Below the pieces are notes generated by a model, which was not told the DNA's origin, made no database searches, and worked only from the letters and a program-made list of their open reading frames with translations. From Amorphoplanes friuliensis DSM 7358 (GTDB lineage Bacteria; Actinomycetota; Actinomycetes; Mycobacteriales; Micromonosporaceae), in NCBI RefSeq assembly GCF_000494755.1, contig NC_022657.1, forward strand, positions 1,251,501 through 1,315,500: DNA of 64,000 nt. Reading direction: 5' to 3'. The translations under genes were made by a program, and so were the position numbers. Below are positions 18,952-29,567 of the stretch, piece by piece; the first letter of the stretch is position 1; each line of letters starts with the position of its first letter.

Positions 18952-19776
18952 ATGGCTGCCGCACGATTGTCCGGTCTCGGCGCCGACCTGGCCGACCTCG
19001 TCCTGCCCAGCGCCTGCGCCGGCTGCGACGCCGACCGTGTGCCACTGCGGTTCGGCGTGTGCGCCCGGTGTGCGAGCGCCCTGGAAGCCCTGACGCCCTA
19101 TTCCACGGCTCCGGTGCCTCCACCCGCGGGCATGCCTCCCTGTACGGCTGTCGGCCCGTACGCGGGGGCGTTGCGAGGTGTGCTGCTCGCGTACAAGGAG
19201 AAGGGCCGGCATCGACTCGCCGGGCCGCTGGGCGCGCTGCTCGCGGTGGCCGTCGCCCGGGTCGCGACCCCGGGCCGGCCGGTGACGCTGATTCCCGTGC
19301 CGTCGACGGCGAGCGCCGTCCGGGAGCGGCACGGCGACCACATGGTGCGACTGGCCACACACGCCGTGCGACGGCTGCGAACGGCCGGCTGGAACGCTGA
19401 GCTGAGTCAGCCGCTCCGGGCGCTCCCGCGTCCGGACTCCGCGTCACTGGACGTAGCCGGTCGCGCTGCGGCGGCTGAGAGTTCGCTGCGAATCAAGGAC
19501 GCCCGGATCCGGATTTCGCGACGCCGACCGACGATGAGAGGCACCCTGATAGTGGTTGACGACATCGTCACGACCGGCGCCACGCTGGCCGCGGTCACGG
19601 GTCGTCTCCGGGAGGCGGACATGCAGGTCACGGCGGCTGCGGTGCTGGCGGCGACAAAACTGCGCGGCGGCCGGGTGCCGGCCGGCGTGCGAGCCGCCGC
19701 GGCCGCTCCACCAGGGCCGAAAGTCTCCCGGTCCGTTCCCCGAACGAGGGGTGACTGGCGGGCGTCGGCAGGTTAG
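18952..19776 (+). CDS. ComF family phosphoribosyltransferase-like protein
   Basis: A 274-residue protein with an N-terminal zinc-finger-like Cys pair set (SACAGCDADRVP, VCARC) and a C-terminal PRPP-binding motif VVDDIVTTGATL. This is the ComF/GntX layout, linked to DNA uptake in competent bacteria but widespread without proven competence. The start is ATG 18952, 10 nt after lpqB; the longer open frame upstream is an lpqB shadow. The type IV pilus genes in the same window make a DNA-uptake role thinkable but unproven. Confidence 0.88.
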   Translation: MAAARLSGLGADLADLVLPSACAGCDADRVPLRFGVCARCASALEALTPYSTAPVPPPAGMPPCTAVGPYAGALRGVLLAYKEKGRHRLAGPLGALLAVAVARVATPGRPVTLIPVPSTASAVRERHGDHMVRLATHAVRRLRTAGWNAELSQPLRALPRPDSASLDVAGRAAAAESSLRIKDARIRISRRRPTMRGTLIVVDDIVTTGATLAAVTGRLREADMQVTAAAVLAATKLRGGRVPAGVRAAAAAPPGPKVSRSVPRTRGDWRASAG

Positions 19777-19790
19777 CGTCTTGGTGACGA

Positions 19791-19812
19791 GGGTAAGCGT
19801 CCGCACTTACCC
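19791..19812 (+). terminator. Hairpin after comF
   Basis: GGGTAAG (19791-19797) and CTTACCC (19806-19812) with an 8-nt loop, 15 nt after the comF stop. No T-tract. The rest of 19777-20016 is the hpf leader, in which I see no gene. Confidence 0.5.
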
Positions 19813-20016
19813 GCCACCGGAGCGAAGTCGAAGCCCTCTTGCAGGGCTCAGCCCGCCGCACCGGAAAGGAGCGTCCTCGTAAGCCGATTCGGTCTGATGC
19901 GCGGTTTCGTTCCGTGATCCCGGCATCGCCGAAACCAGCACGCCGCGTCGTAGTACGGCGCCCCCGGCACCCCGTCGCAGGGCGCCCGCATCACGAAACG
20001 TTGGGGGAGGTCACGA

Positions 20017-20637
20017 GTGGACATTGTCGTCAAGGGCCGCAACGTAGAGGTTCCCGATCACTATCGGGAACATGTCGCCGACAAACTGGCCAAGATCGAA
20101 CGTTACGATCAGAAGCTGATCAGAGTCGACGTGGAGCTCTTCCACGAACGCAATCCCCGGCAGTCCGACAACTGCCAGCGCGTGGAGATCACCGTCGTGA
20201 CACGCGGGCCGGTGATTCGCGCGGAGGCCTGCGCCAAGGACTTCTATGCCGCGCTGGACCTCGCATTCAACAAGCTCGACGGGCGTCTGCGCCGCGCTGC
20301 GGACCGCCGCCGCGTACACCGTGGACGGCACGCGCCGGTGTCCGTCGCCGCCGCCACCGCCGGACTCCCGACCGACCTGCCGAGCCTGACGCCGCAGGAC
20401 GAGGAGTCGTCCGTGGCGACGGATCTCCTCGAACACGACAACGATCAACCCTGGCGCATCGTGCGGGAGAAGGAACACCCCGCGGACCCGATGACCGTCG
20501 ACGACGCCCTCTTCCAGATGGAGCTCGTCGGCCACGACTTCTACCTGTTCCACGACAAGGAGAGCGGCCGGCCCAGCGTCGTCTACCGGCGTCGCGGGTA
20601 CGACTACGGCATTCTCAGCCTGGAGACAACGGGATAG
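20017..20637 (+). CDS. hpf: Long-form ribosome hibernation promoting factor
   Basis: 206 residues. Residues 1-100 are the RaiA/HPF fold that sits in the ribosomal decoding region (MDIVVKGRNVEVPDHYREHV). A ~50-residue linker leads to the C-terminal dimerisation domain (~150-206, PMTVDDALFQMELVGHDFYL), which pairs two ribosomes into 100S particles. The long form is normal for Gram-positives. The start is GTG with GGGGGAGG at 20002-20009. It is monocistronic, ending at a bidirectional hairpin. Confidence 0.95.
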   Translation: MDIVVKGRNVEVPDHYREHVADKLAKIERYDQKLIRVDVELFHERNPRQSDNCQRVEITVVTRGPVIRAEACAKDFYAALDLAFNKLDGRLRRAADRRRVHRGRHAPVSVAAATAGLPTDLPSLTPQDEESSVATDLLEHDNDQPWRIVREKEHPADPMTVDDALFQMELVGHDFYLFHDKESGRPSVVYRRRGYDYGILSLETTG

Positions 20638-20655
20638 CTGAGGAGAAGCCCTCCG

Positions 20656-20684
20656 GCTGGCGTGCGGAAACCCCGCGCGTCAGC
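20656..20684. terminator. Bidirectional terminator between hpf and GNAT genes
   Basis: A 12-bp stem with two G-U pairs (GCTGGCGTGCGG / CCGCGCGTCAGC) and a 5-nt loop lies between the convergent hpf and acetyltransferase genes and overlaps the latter's stop codon. Confidence 0.6.
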
Positions 20685-21813
20685 CGTCGAGGCGCGCACC
20701 CTCCCGCAACAGGTCCTCGGCGACCAGCGCGAACTGCAGGTCGTCGCTGCGCCGGCCGTCGTGGCCCGGCAACCTCGACCGCAGGTACGCCTCACGTTTG
20801 AAGCCGGCCTTCTCCAGCACCCGCTGCGAGCCCAGGTTGGTGGGCAGCGCACCGGCGATCAGCCGTGCGATGCCCGTTTCCGCGAACGCCCACAACGACA
20901 CAAGCTGTGCCGCCCGCGTCGGGAAGCCACGGCCGCGCCACGCGGGCAGCATGCTGTAGCCGATCATGGCCTGTCCGGTCCGGGGCTCCTGGTAGTACAG
21001 GCCGATCTCACCGGCGGGTGTGCCGGTGGCGACATCGATGATGACCAGGTCGGCCCGGTCGCCCGCCAGCCAGTGCGACTGGGCCCACGCACAGCGCCGC
21101 CGCATCTCCTCGCGGCTCGGCGCGATCGGCGGGACGGTGGTCGCCACCACGTCCTCCACGCTGTGCAGCGCGACGTAGAAATCGAGGTCGCCGGGGGTCA
21201 GCGGGCGCAGGCAGACCACGCCGTCGGTGAGCTCGCCGCCCGGCAGGTCCGGCAGCAGCCGCTCGACGGGACCGGGATCGTCGCCGGCCAGCCGCGCGTA
21301 CGCGAGCAGGTCGTCGCGGCCGCCGTCACGGTTCGGGAGCACACCCCGGCGTACGCCCTCGGGCTGGAACCCCGTGGCCAGCGCCACCCGCTGACTGGGG
21401 GCGTTCTCCCGATGGGTGAGCAACTCGATGCGGGCCATACCGGTGTGGAACGCGTGCCCGGTCAGCGCCCGCACCGCCGCGGTGGCCACACCCCGGCCGC
21501 GCGCCCACGGCCCGACCCAGTAGCCGATCTCGGTCTGACCGCGGTTGGGCACCATCTTGTCCAGGCCCACACCGCCGAGCAGCCGGTCGGTCTCCGGGTC
21601 GGCGATCGCGTAGAGGCCGCCGCCGTAGGCGAACATGCTCGGCGCGACGTCGCTGATGTAGGACTCGGCCTGGGCGCGGGTGAACGGCACCGGCAGCGGC
21701 GGCAGGAAACGCTGCACCTCCGGGTCGCCGTACCCGGCCAGCAGGTCGTCGACGTCGTGCTGCTCGAAGGCGCGCAGGCGTACACCCTCGCCCTGGACGG
21801 TGGGAACGATCAT
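20680..21813 (-). CDS. Double-GNAT acetyltransferase (RimJ/RimL type)
   Basis: A 377-residue protein made of two GNAT domains: ~8-165 (acetyl-CoA loop PWARGRGVATAAV) and ~195-370 (PAWRGRGFPTRAAQ). Such enzymes transfer acetyl groups to protein N-termini or small amines; the substrate is unknown. Its start overlaps the stop of the upstream gene by 4 nt. It is similar in architecture to that gene, so the pair probably arose by tandem duplication. Confidence 0.88.
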   Translation of the reverse strand: MIVPTVQGEGVRLRAFEQHDVDDLLAGYGDPEVQRFLPPLPVPFTRAQAESYISDVAPSMFAYGGGLYAIADPETDRLLGGVGLDKMVPNRGQTEIGYWVGPWARGRGVATAAVRALTGHAFHTGMARIELLTHRENAPSQRVALATGFQPEGVRRGVLPNRDGGRDDLLAYARLAGDDPGPVERLLPDLPGGELTDGVVCLRPLTPGDLDFYVALHSVEDVVATTVPPIAPSREEMRRRCAWAQSHWLAGDRADLVIIDVATGTPAGEIGLYYQEPRTGQAMIGYSMLPAWRGRGFPTRAAQLVSLWAFAETGIARLIAGALPTNLGSQRVLEKAGFKREAYLRSRLPGHDGRRSDDLQFALVAEDLLREGARLDG

Positions 21814-22931
21814 GCCGACTCACCTTTCACCAGCGAACCGACCCAGCAGTCCCGCCGTGCTCCGTTGATCTCCAGGGCCTGCCGCAGCGTGCCCTCCACC
21901 GTGAAGCCTGCCTTCTCGGCCGCCCTTCTCGATGCATCGTTGCCCACCTCGGCGCGCCACTCGATCCTGGTGAGCCCGAGCGCCTCGAAACCCCACCGGC
22001 AGATCGCCTCGAGCGCGGCCGGCGCGTGACCGCGCCCGCGCGCCCACGGCGAGACCACGTAACCCACCTCACCCACGTGCGGATCTCCCGGCCGGATCCT
22101 CAGATCAACCGAGCCGATGTACGCGTCAGCGCCGTCAGCAATCGCAAAAACGGCCTCGGCGCCTCGCGCCCACCGCAGGGGCACGTTGTGGTCGATGTGC
22201 GTCCGCGCGTCGGCCTCGGTGTAGGGCTGCGGCACCCCGAACCAGCGGGCGGTCTCCGGATCGCTGCGGGTGGCGACCAGTGCCTCCACGTCGCCGGGGT
22301 GCGGCTGGCGCAGGGTGAGTGCCCCGGCGGGCAGGGTCGGGTGCGGTGCACCGAAGGTGCGTGCTGTGCGGCGTACAGGATCGGAAAGGTTTGTGTCCTC
22401 GGCAGTGAGATCGCCGGGGACCAGGGAGGCCAGCCAACGGATCTTGCCGCCGCCGTCGGCGGGCCGCTCGCCGACGATCCGGAAGCCGAGCCGCAGGGCG
22501 GTGACGCGCGAGGCGTGGTTGCCGATCGTGGCCTGCCAGTCGACGCGGACCAGGCCCAGACCGTCCCCGAAAGCCCAGCTCAGCAGGGCTCGGGAGGCGC
22601 GCTCGGCCACTCGCCGTCCGCGGGACCAGGGCGCGGACCAGAAGCCGATCCCGGCCGTGCGGGCGGTGAGGTTGATCGCGTTGAGGGCGACGGACCCGAC
22701 CAGCTCCCCCTTGTCGAAGACGCCGAGATGCAGTGCGGCGCCCTCGGCCAGCCGGAGCGGTGCCAGCTCGCCGACGAAGATCGCGGCATCCGACAATTGG
22801 TACGGCCAGGGGAGCCCGGAGACCCAGCGATGCAGGACCGGATCCTGGCACGCGCGGTGCACGGCCTCCGCGTCACCCGGCTGCCACGGCCGGAGCAGCA
22901 GGTCGCCGGCGGTGATCTCGACCGTTTCCAC
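21810..22931 (-). CDS. Double-GNAT acetyltransferase, paralogue of the adjacent gene
   Basis: A 373-residue protein with two GNAT domains: ~5-170 (acetyl-CoA loop PWSRGRRVAERAS) and ~195-365 (PWARGRGHAPAALEA). The first domain's loop is degenerate compared with the consensus Q/RxxGxG/A, so it may be structural. It is first of a two-gene reverse-strand operon with an ATGA overlap. Substrate unknown. Confidence 0.88.
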   Translation of the reverse strand: METVEITAGDLLLRPWQPGDAEAVHRACQDPVLHRWVSGLPWPYQLSDAAIFVGELAPLRLAEGAALHLGVFDKGELVGSVALNAINLTARTAGIGFWSAPWSRGRRVAERASRALLSWAFGDGLGLVRVDWQATIGNHASRVTALRLGFRIVGERPADGGGKIRWLASLVPGDLTAEDTNLSDPVRRTARTFGAPHPTLPAGALTLRQPHPGDVEALVATRSDPETARWFGVPQPYTEADARTHIDHNVPLRWARGAEAVFAIADGADAYIGSVDLRIRPGDPHVGEVGYVVSPWARGRGHAPAALEAICRWGFEALGLTRIEWRAEVGNDASRRAAEKAGFTVEGTLRQALEINGARRDCWVGSLVKGESA

Positions 22932-23114
22932 GCGGCCATCCTGCCCGACACGCCCCGGGCCTCCAAAAGGTTGCAGCGGGCCGGATGATGCGCTGTCAGC
23001 GAACTTCTTGGTCCTTTTAGCCCTCTTTGCGAGGTTAATGGGAGGCTCGGGTCACGGCCACCCAGACGAGACGCCTACGATGGTTCGGCAGACCGTCTAG
23101 GGGAGCGTTGACCC

Positions 23115-26000
<2,886 letters not shown>

Positions 26001-26014
26001 TCTGTTTCGTAATT

Positions 26015-26044
26015 AGCGGCCCGCGAACTTTGCGGGCCGCTTTT
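26015..26044 (+). terminator. Rho-independent terminator of secA
   Basis: AGCGGCCCGC / GCGGGCCGCT, a perfect 10-bp stem with a 7-nt loop, ending in TTTT (26041-26044). Confidence 0.9.
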
Positions 26045-26059
26045 GCGTTTTCGGGGGGT

Positions 26060-26135
26060 GGGCTTGGGGGCGGGGATGACCCACTCCGGGCGGTCAGGCT
26101 TGATCCCTCCGTGGGTCATCCCCGCCCCCAAGCCC
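26060..26135. repeat. Perfect 25-bp inverted repeat downstream of secA
   Basis: The arms at 26060-26084 and 26111-26135 are exact complements of each other over 25 bp (GGGCTTGGGGGCGGGGATGA... at the left). The spacer is 26 nt. It follows the secA terminator, so it is not needed to stop secA. No gene adjoins it. Confidence 0.9.
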
Positions 26136-26686
26136 GTTGTGGTTCCGGTTTCCGGGTCGGCGCCGGGTCGGATTGTCCGGCTTTCGGGTCGGCGACTGCC
26201 TTGTTGTTGGTCGCTGTCCTGGTCCCGCCAGGTGGCCTTCTGAGCGACCGGTCATGTTTCTAGCCGGATGTCGGCAGCGCTTGATGTTGAGCCATCTCCG
26301 TCTGCCGGTCTCGAGGTGCTCGGCGGGCAACAACTCAGCGGATGTGCCGCCTCGGCCCCGCCATCGGCGCTTCGCGGGCTTGAGTCCGTCACCGGGGCGC
26401 GGCGCCCTGCCGGCCAGCTCGACCCGCCGACTCTCTACCGCAGCGTCCGTGCAGCGGTGCTGTTACCTGATGCGTGCGGCGCTGCCCTCGTCAGCCACTG
26501 CTACCAGCGCCGCTCTGGTGGTTGGGGTTGGCGTGGTCGTTCCGTTTCGTGTCGTCGGCATCGGCTATGAGGCCAGGATCCGACCGGCTGGCGCACTGAC
26601 CTTCGCCCTCGGTCAACCGGGTCACGCCGCTCAGTCCGGGTTCGACCCGCGGCCGCGCCCGCCCACCCGGCGCGGTTCGCGCACCC
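26136..26686. other. Gene-free stretch in the secA downstream island
   Basis: About 550 bp without a convincing gene. Open frames exist (for example 26137-26982) but give compositionally odd, Pro/Arg-rich translations that run into the tandem repeats, with no recognisable domain or start signal. Confidence 0.5.
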
Positions 26687-26770
26687 GGCACGGCCCGCCC
26701 ACCGGCACGGCCCGCCCACCGGCACGGCCCGCCCACCCGGCACGGCCCGCCCACCGGCACGGCCCGCCTG
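26687..26770. repeat. Short tandem array, ~17-bp unit
   Basis: The word CGGCACGGCCCGCCCACC recurs about five times with 17-18 bp spacing. Its core CGGCCCGCCCAC is shared with the larger array at 27250-27945, so both probably descend from one unit. Confidence 0.75.
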
Positions 26771-26796
26771 GCGGCCCGGCTCGCCAGTTCAGCGCC

Positions 26797-26895
26797 CAGC
26801 TCAGCGGCCGGGCTGGCCCAGCCCGGCGGCCCGGCTCGTCCAGCTCAGCGGCCGGGCTGGCCCAGCCCGGCGGCCCGGCTCGTCCAGCTCAGCGG
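26797..26895. repeat. 44-bp tandem repeat, two full copies and a partial third
   Basis: Units begin CAGCTCAGCGGC at 26797, 26841 and 26885, exactly 44 bp apart. The first two are identical as far as I can read. The length is not a multiple of three, so a reading frame would shift at each copy. Confidence 0.8.
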
Positions 26896-26963
26896 CTTGC
26901 CCAGCGGGCAGGCAAAGACGATCGCGGGCCGGTTGAGGTCGCGGTAGTGAGGAAGGGCGCAAG

Positions 26964-27036
26964 GTCACCCCAACATCGGTGAAGTTGGGCCTATCGAGGC
27001 GTGCTGAAGGCCCAACTTCGCCGATGTTGGGGTGAC
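26964..27036. repeat. Palindromic element A, 29-bp arms
   Basis: Left arm 26964-26992 and right arm 27008-27036 match over 28 of 29 bp; the loop is 15 nt. The inner part contains GAAGTTGGGC/GCCCAACTTC. It is a close relative of element B 217 bp downstream and shares its inner word with the hairpin at 9567-9591. It looks like a MITE- or REP-like unit; no transposase is seen nearby. Confidence 0.85.
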
Positions 27037-27180
27037 CCAGTCCCGCGCAGGCCCACTGCGCCGACGGTTGGCAAATGTGGTCGTGGATGAATCCGACTAC
27101 AGCGAGGCTGGTGCAGAAAGGGGTGCCGCGCCCACTGACGATGCGGAGGCCCGCGCGGGAGGCTGGCCGAGGGCCACAAG

Positions 27181-27248
27181 GTCACCACAACATCGCTGAA
27201 GTTGGGCTTACCAAGAGCTGCTGAAGGCCCAACTTCAGCGATGTTGGG
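27181..27248. repeat. Palindromic element B, relative of element A
   Basis: Twenty perfect base pairs (CAACATCGCTGAAGTTGGGC at 27188-27207 with 27227-27246) and a 19-nt loop. It shares the lead-in AAGGTCACC and the loop end GCTGAAGG with element A. Substitutions between the copies in the stem are mirrored on the other arm: TCGC/GCGA in B versus TCGG with CCGA in A, apart from A's one mismatch. Confidence 0.85.
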
Positions 27249-27249
27249 C

Positions 27250-27945
27250 GGCTGGCCCGGCCCAGCGGCCCGGCTCGCCTGGCCCAGTGGTTCGCCCACG
27301 GCCCGGCCCAGCGGACCGGCTCGTCCGGCGCGGCGGCCCGCCCACGGCTCGGCGGCCCGCCCACGGCTCGGCGGCCCGCCCACGGCCCGGCTCGCCCGGC
27401 CCGGCGGCCCGCTCACGGCCCGGCGGCCCGGCTCGCCTGGCCCAGTGGTTCGCCCACGGCCCGGCCCGGCGGCCCGGCTCGTCCGGCGCGGCGGCCCGCC
27501 CACGGCCCGGCGGCCCGCTCACGGCCCGGCGGCCCGCCCACGGCCCGGCCCGGCGGCCCGGCTCGCCTGGCCCAGTGGTTCGCCCACGGCCCGGCCCGGC
27601 GGCCCGGCTCGTCCGGCACGGCGGCCCGCCCACGGCCCGGCGGCCCGCTCACGGCCCGGCGGCCCGCCCACGGCCCGGCCCGGCGGCCCGGCTCGCCTGG
27701 CCCAGTGGTTCGCCCACGGCCCGGCCCGGCGGCCCGGCTCGTCCGGCGCGGCGGCCCGCCCACGGCCCGGCGGCCCGCTCACGGCCCGGCGGCCCGCTCA
27801 CGGCCCGGCGGCCCGCCCACGGCCCGACCCGGCGGCCCGGCTCGCCTGGTCCAGCGGCCCGCCCACGGGCCGGCGGCCCGCCCACGGCCCGGCTCGCCCA
27901 GCCCAGCGGCCCGCCCACGGCCCGGCCCGGCACTGCGCGGCTCGG
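27250..27945. repeat. Nested GC-rich tandem array, 19-bp monomers within 130-bp units
   Basis: The monomer CGGCGGCCCGCCCACGGCC (19 bp) recurs with variants throughout. Higher-order units are marked by GGCCCAGTGGTTCGCCCACG at 27281, 27439, 27569 and 27699, spaced 158, 130 and 130 bp; the two 130-bp units differ by one base. Neither 19 nor 130 is divisible by three, and all six frames stay largely open because stops are rare in such sequence. The long frames here are therefore not evidence of a gene. Confidence 0.85.
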
Positions 27946-28083
27946 CCTGGTGCAGCGCGCCAGTGCGGTCTGGTTTTGTCCAGCCGGCTGCTGTGGTGGG
28001 TGGTGATGTGGCCCGGGACGGCCATCGCTTGGGGATCGGGGGACGCCCCGGGGGTTCTAGAGGAGGTGGAGGGTGGTGGCTTG

Positions 28084-28629
28084 TCAGAGGTCGTTGTGGA
28101 GTTCGAGGCGGAGGGCGAGGGCGAAGGTTCGGTCGGCGGTCATGAGGATCAAGGCTGCTTCGACGGCGCCGGGGCGGGGTTCGCAGAGTTGGAGGCGGAG
28201 GACCACGACCGGGCTGGGGCGGCGGGGTCGGGGTCTGGTGGGGGTGCGGCGAGCCTGAGCTACGCGTTGGGCGGCTGCTCGGCCTTCGGCGAGGACCGTG
28301 AGGACTTCGCGGGGTTGGGTCAGGGGGCGGAGGTGGGCCGCCGGGCGGTTGCCGTTGAGGACTTCGACGCAGAGTTTGACGAAGCGGCGGACCGCGAGTT
28401 TTGCGTCCGAGGAAACGCCCGAGACGATGGTGCGTTTGACCGGGGGTGGGGGAGCCTCGGGCGGGGGTGGTGGGGCGGCGATCAGGTGGGCCCAGTCGAG
28501 GGCGAGCTGGTGCGGGTTGGGCCAGGTTTCGGGGTCGCGTTCGTCGTCGAAGGGGGGTTCGTGGCGTGGGGCCGGACGGAGTCTGATCGCTGGTCTGGGG
28601 CCTTGCCTCGTCACCTCGACCGTCGACAT
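28084..28629 (-). CDS. DUF6459 (Rv3235-family) protein
   Basis: A 181-residue protein of a family that lies near secA across actinobacteria. The N-terminus is Pro/Arg-rich and disordered-looking (RPAIRLRPAPRHEPPFDDE). The conserved part starts near residue 75 (AKLAVRRFVKLCVEVLNGNR) and ends with VVLRLQLCEPRPGAVEAALI and FALALRLEL. Function is unknown. The ATG at 28629 was chosen because the longer frame upstream is an antisense shadow of the next gene. Confidence 0.75.
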   Translation of the reverse strand: MSTVEVTRQGPRPAIRLRPAPRHEPPFDDERDPETWPNPHQLALDWAHLIAAPPPPPEAPPPPVKRTIVSGVSSDAKLAVRRFVKLCVEVLNGNRPAAHLRPLTQPREVLTVLAEGRAAAQRVAQARRTPTRPRPRRPSPVVVLRLQLCEPRPGAVEAALILMTADRTFALALRLELHNDL

Positions 28630-28748
28630 GCGCGCCCGCCAATCCTTGCGTTTGCTTTCGTTTGCCTGTGATGACGAGTCTGGACGGGCGAGTTGAGACG
28701 CGTCAATGCCTTGTGCACGGGCTGTGGATAACGGAGAAGAACCCCTGG

Positions 28749-28976
28749 TCAGTCGGGGTCGCGGTCGGTCAGGGGATTGTTTTCGACCCAGACTGCCGTT
28801 TCGTCGTATTTCTGCTGGATGTATTCCTCCAGCTTGGCGCGTTCGACGCGCCACTGGCCGCGGCCGCCGATCTTGATGGCGGGGAGGTCGCCGCTGCGGA
28901 CCAGGTGGTAGACCTGGGAGTCCGAGACGTTCAGCTCTGCCGCTACGTCCGACAGCAGCATGAATCTGGACTCCAC
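28749..28976 (-). CDS. Small excisionase/MerR-type helix-turn-helix protein
   Basis: 75 residues. The winged helix-turn-helix is LLSDVAAELNVSDSQVYHLV followed by the wing (IKIGGRGQWRVERAKLEEYI), as in AlpA/Xis/BldC-like DNA-binding proteins. It is a stable chromosomal neighbour of the secA-DUF6459 region in actinobacteria rather than evidence of a prophage; no integrase is present. It reads towards the DUF6459 gene with a 119-nt gap. A second ATG five codons in is an alternative start. Confidence 0.85.
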   Translation of the reverse strand: MESRFMLLSDVAAELNVSDSQVYHLVRSGDLPAIKIGGRGQWRVERAKLEEYIQQKYDETAVWVENNPLTDRDPD

Positions 28977-29022
28977 GCCGGGCTCCTTCCCTCACCAACA
29001 CACTCAGTTTGCCACCGTTTGC

Positions 29023-29475
29023 TTACGACGGGGACACCGCACGACCGGGGAGTGGGCTGGAGTAGACCACGCTCGTGGTTACCGAGCCGAGGCCGGAGAT
29101 GCGGCCGGTGACCTCTTCCAGGTGGCGCATCGAGCGGGTCAGGACCTTCAGGACGAAGCAGTCCTCGCCGGTGACGTGGTGAGCTTCGATGATCTCGGGA
29201 GTGGTGTCCAGCAGGGCGTGGAACGGCTTGTAGTTGCCCGTGGGGTAGCGCAGGCGGACGAAGGCCATCACCTGCAGGCCCACGCGGTCCGGGTCCACGG
29301 CGGCGCGGTAGCCGGCGATCACTCCGGCTTCCTCGAGGCGGCGAACCCGATCGGCTACGGCGCTCGGGGACATGGCTACCGCGCGGGCCAGGTCGGCGTA
29401 GGAGGCTCGGCCGTCGCGCTGGAGTTCGGCCAGCAGACGCCAGTCCGTCTGGTCGAGCGTGGGATCCACGGGCAT
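29023..29475 (-). CDS. Lrp/AsnC family transcriptional regulator
   Basis: 150 residues: N-terminal helix-turn-helix (LDQTDWRLLAELQRDGRASY, then LARAVAMSPSAVADRVRRLE) and a C-terminal RAM ligand-binding domain with the ACT-like fold (VMAFVRLRYPTG, HHVTGEDCFVLKVL). It binds amino acids or related ligands. It is divergent from a rhodanese gene 92 nt away, a pairing seen widely, so control of that gene is likely but inferred. Confidence 0.92.
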   Translation of the reverse strand: MPVDPTLDQTDWRLLAELQRDGRASYADLARAVAMSPSAVADRVRRLEEAGVIAGYRAAVDPDRVGLQVMAFVRLRYPTGNYKPFHALLDTTPEIIEAHHVTGEDCFVLKVLTRSMRHLEEVTGRISGLGSVTTSVVYSSPLPGRAVSPS

Positions 29476-29567
29476 GGGCGCAAACTACCGTTGATTCGAG
29501 CGCGAGAACAACGGGAGGCCGTGGAGCGCGCCTGTCGGCGTACCGGAAAAGATCTTAGGTTTTGGGC

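Noticed and set aside
26687..27945. CRISPR array
   Set aside because: Units abut or nearly abut with no unique spacers of constant size, and no cas genes are present.
26001..28083. Chromosomal origin or parS cluster in the repeat island
   Set aside because: No DnaA boxes or parS-like palindromes were seen, and neither dnaA, gyrB nor parAB is in the window.
26137..28671. Long open frames through the secA-downstream repeats (for example 26137-26982 and 27202-28671)
   Set aside because: Stop codons are rare in extreme GC repeats; the repeat periods (19, 44, 130) shift frame, translations are Pro/Arg/Gly low-complexity, and frames on both strands are equally open.
28749..28976. Excisionase-like gene as evidence of a prophage
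   Set aside because: No integrase, capsid or att sites nearby; this HTH type is a stable chromosomal neighbour in actinobacteria.
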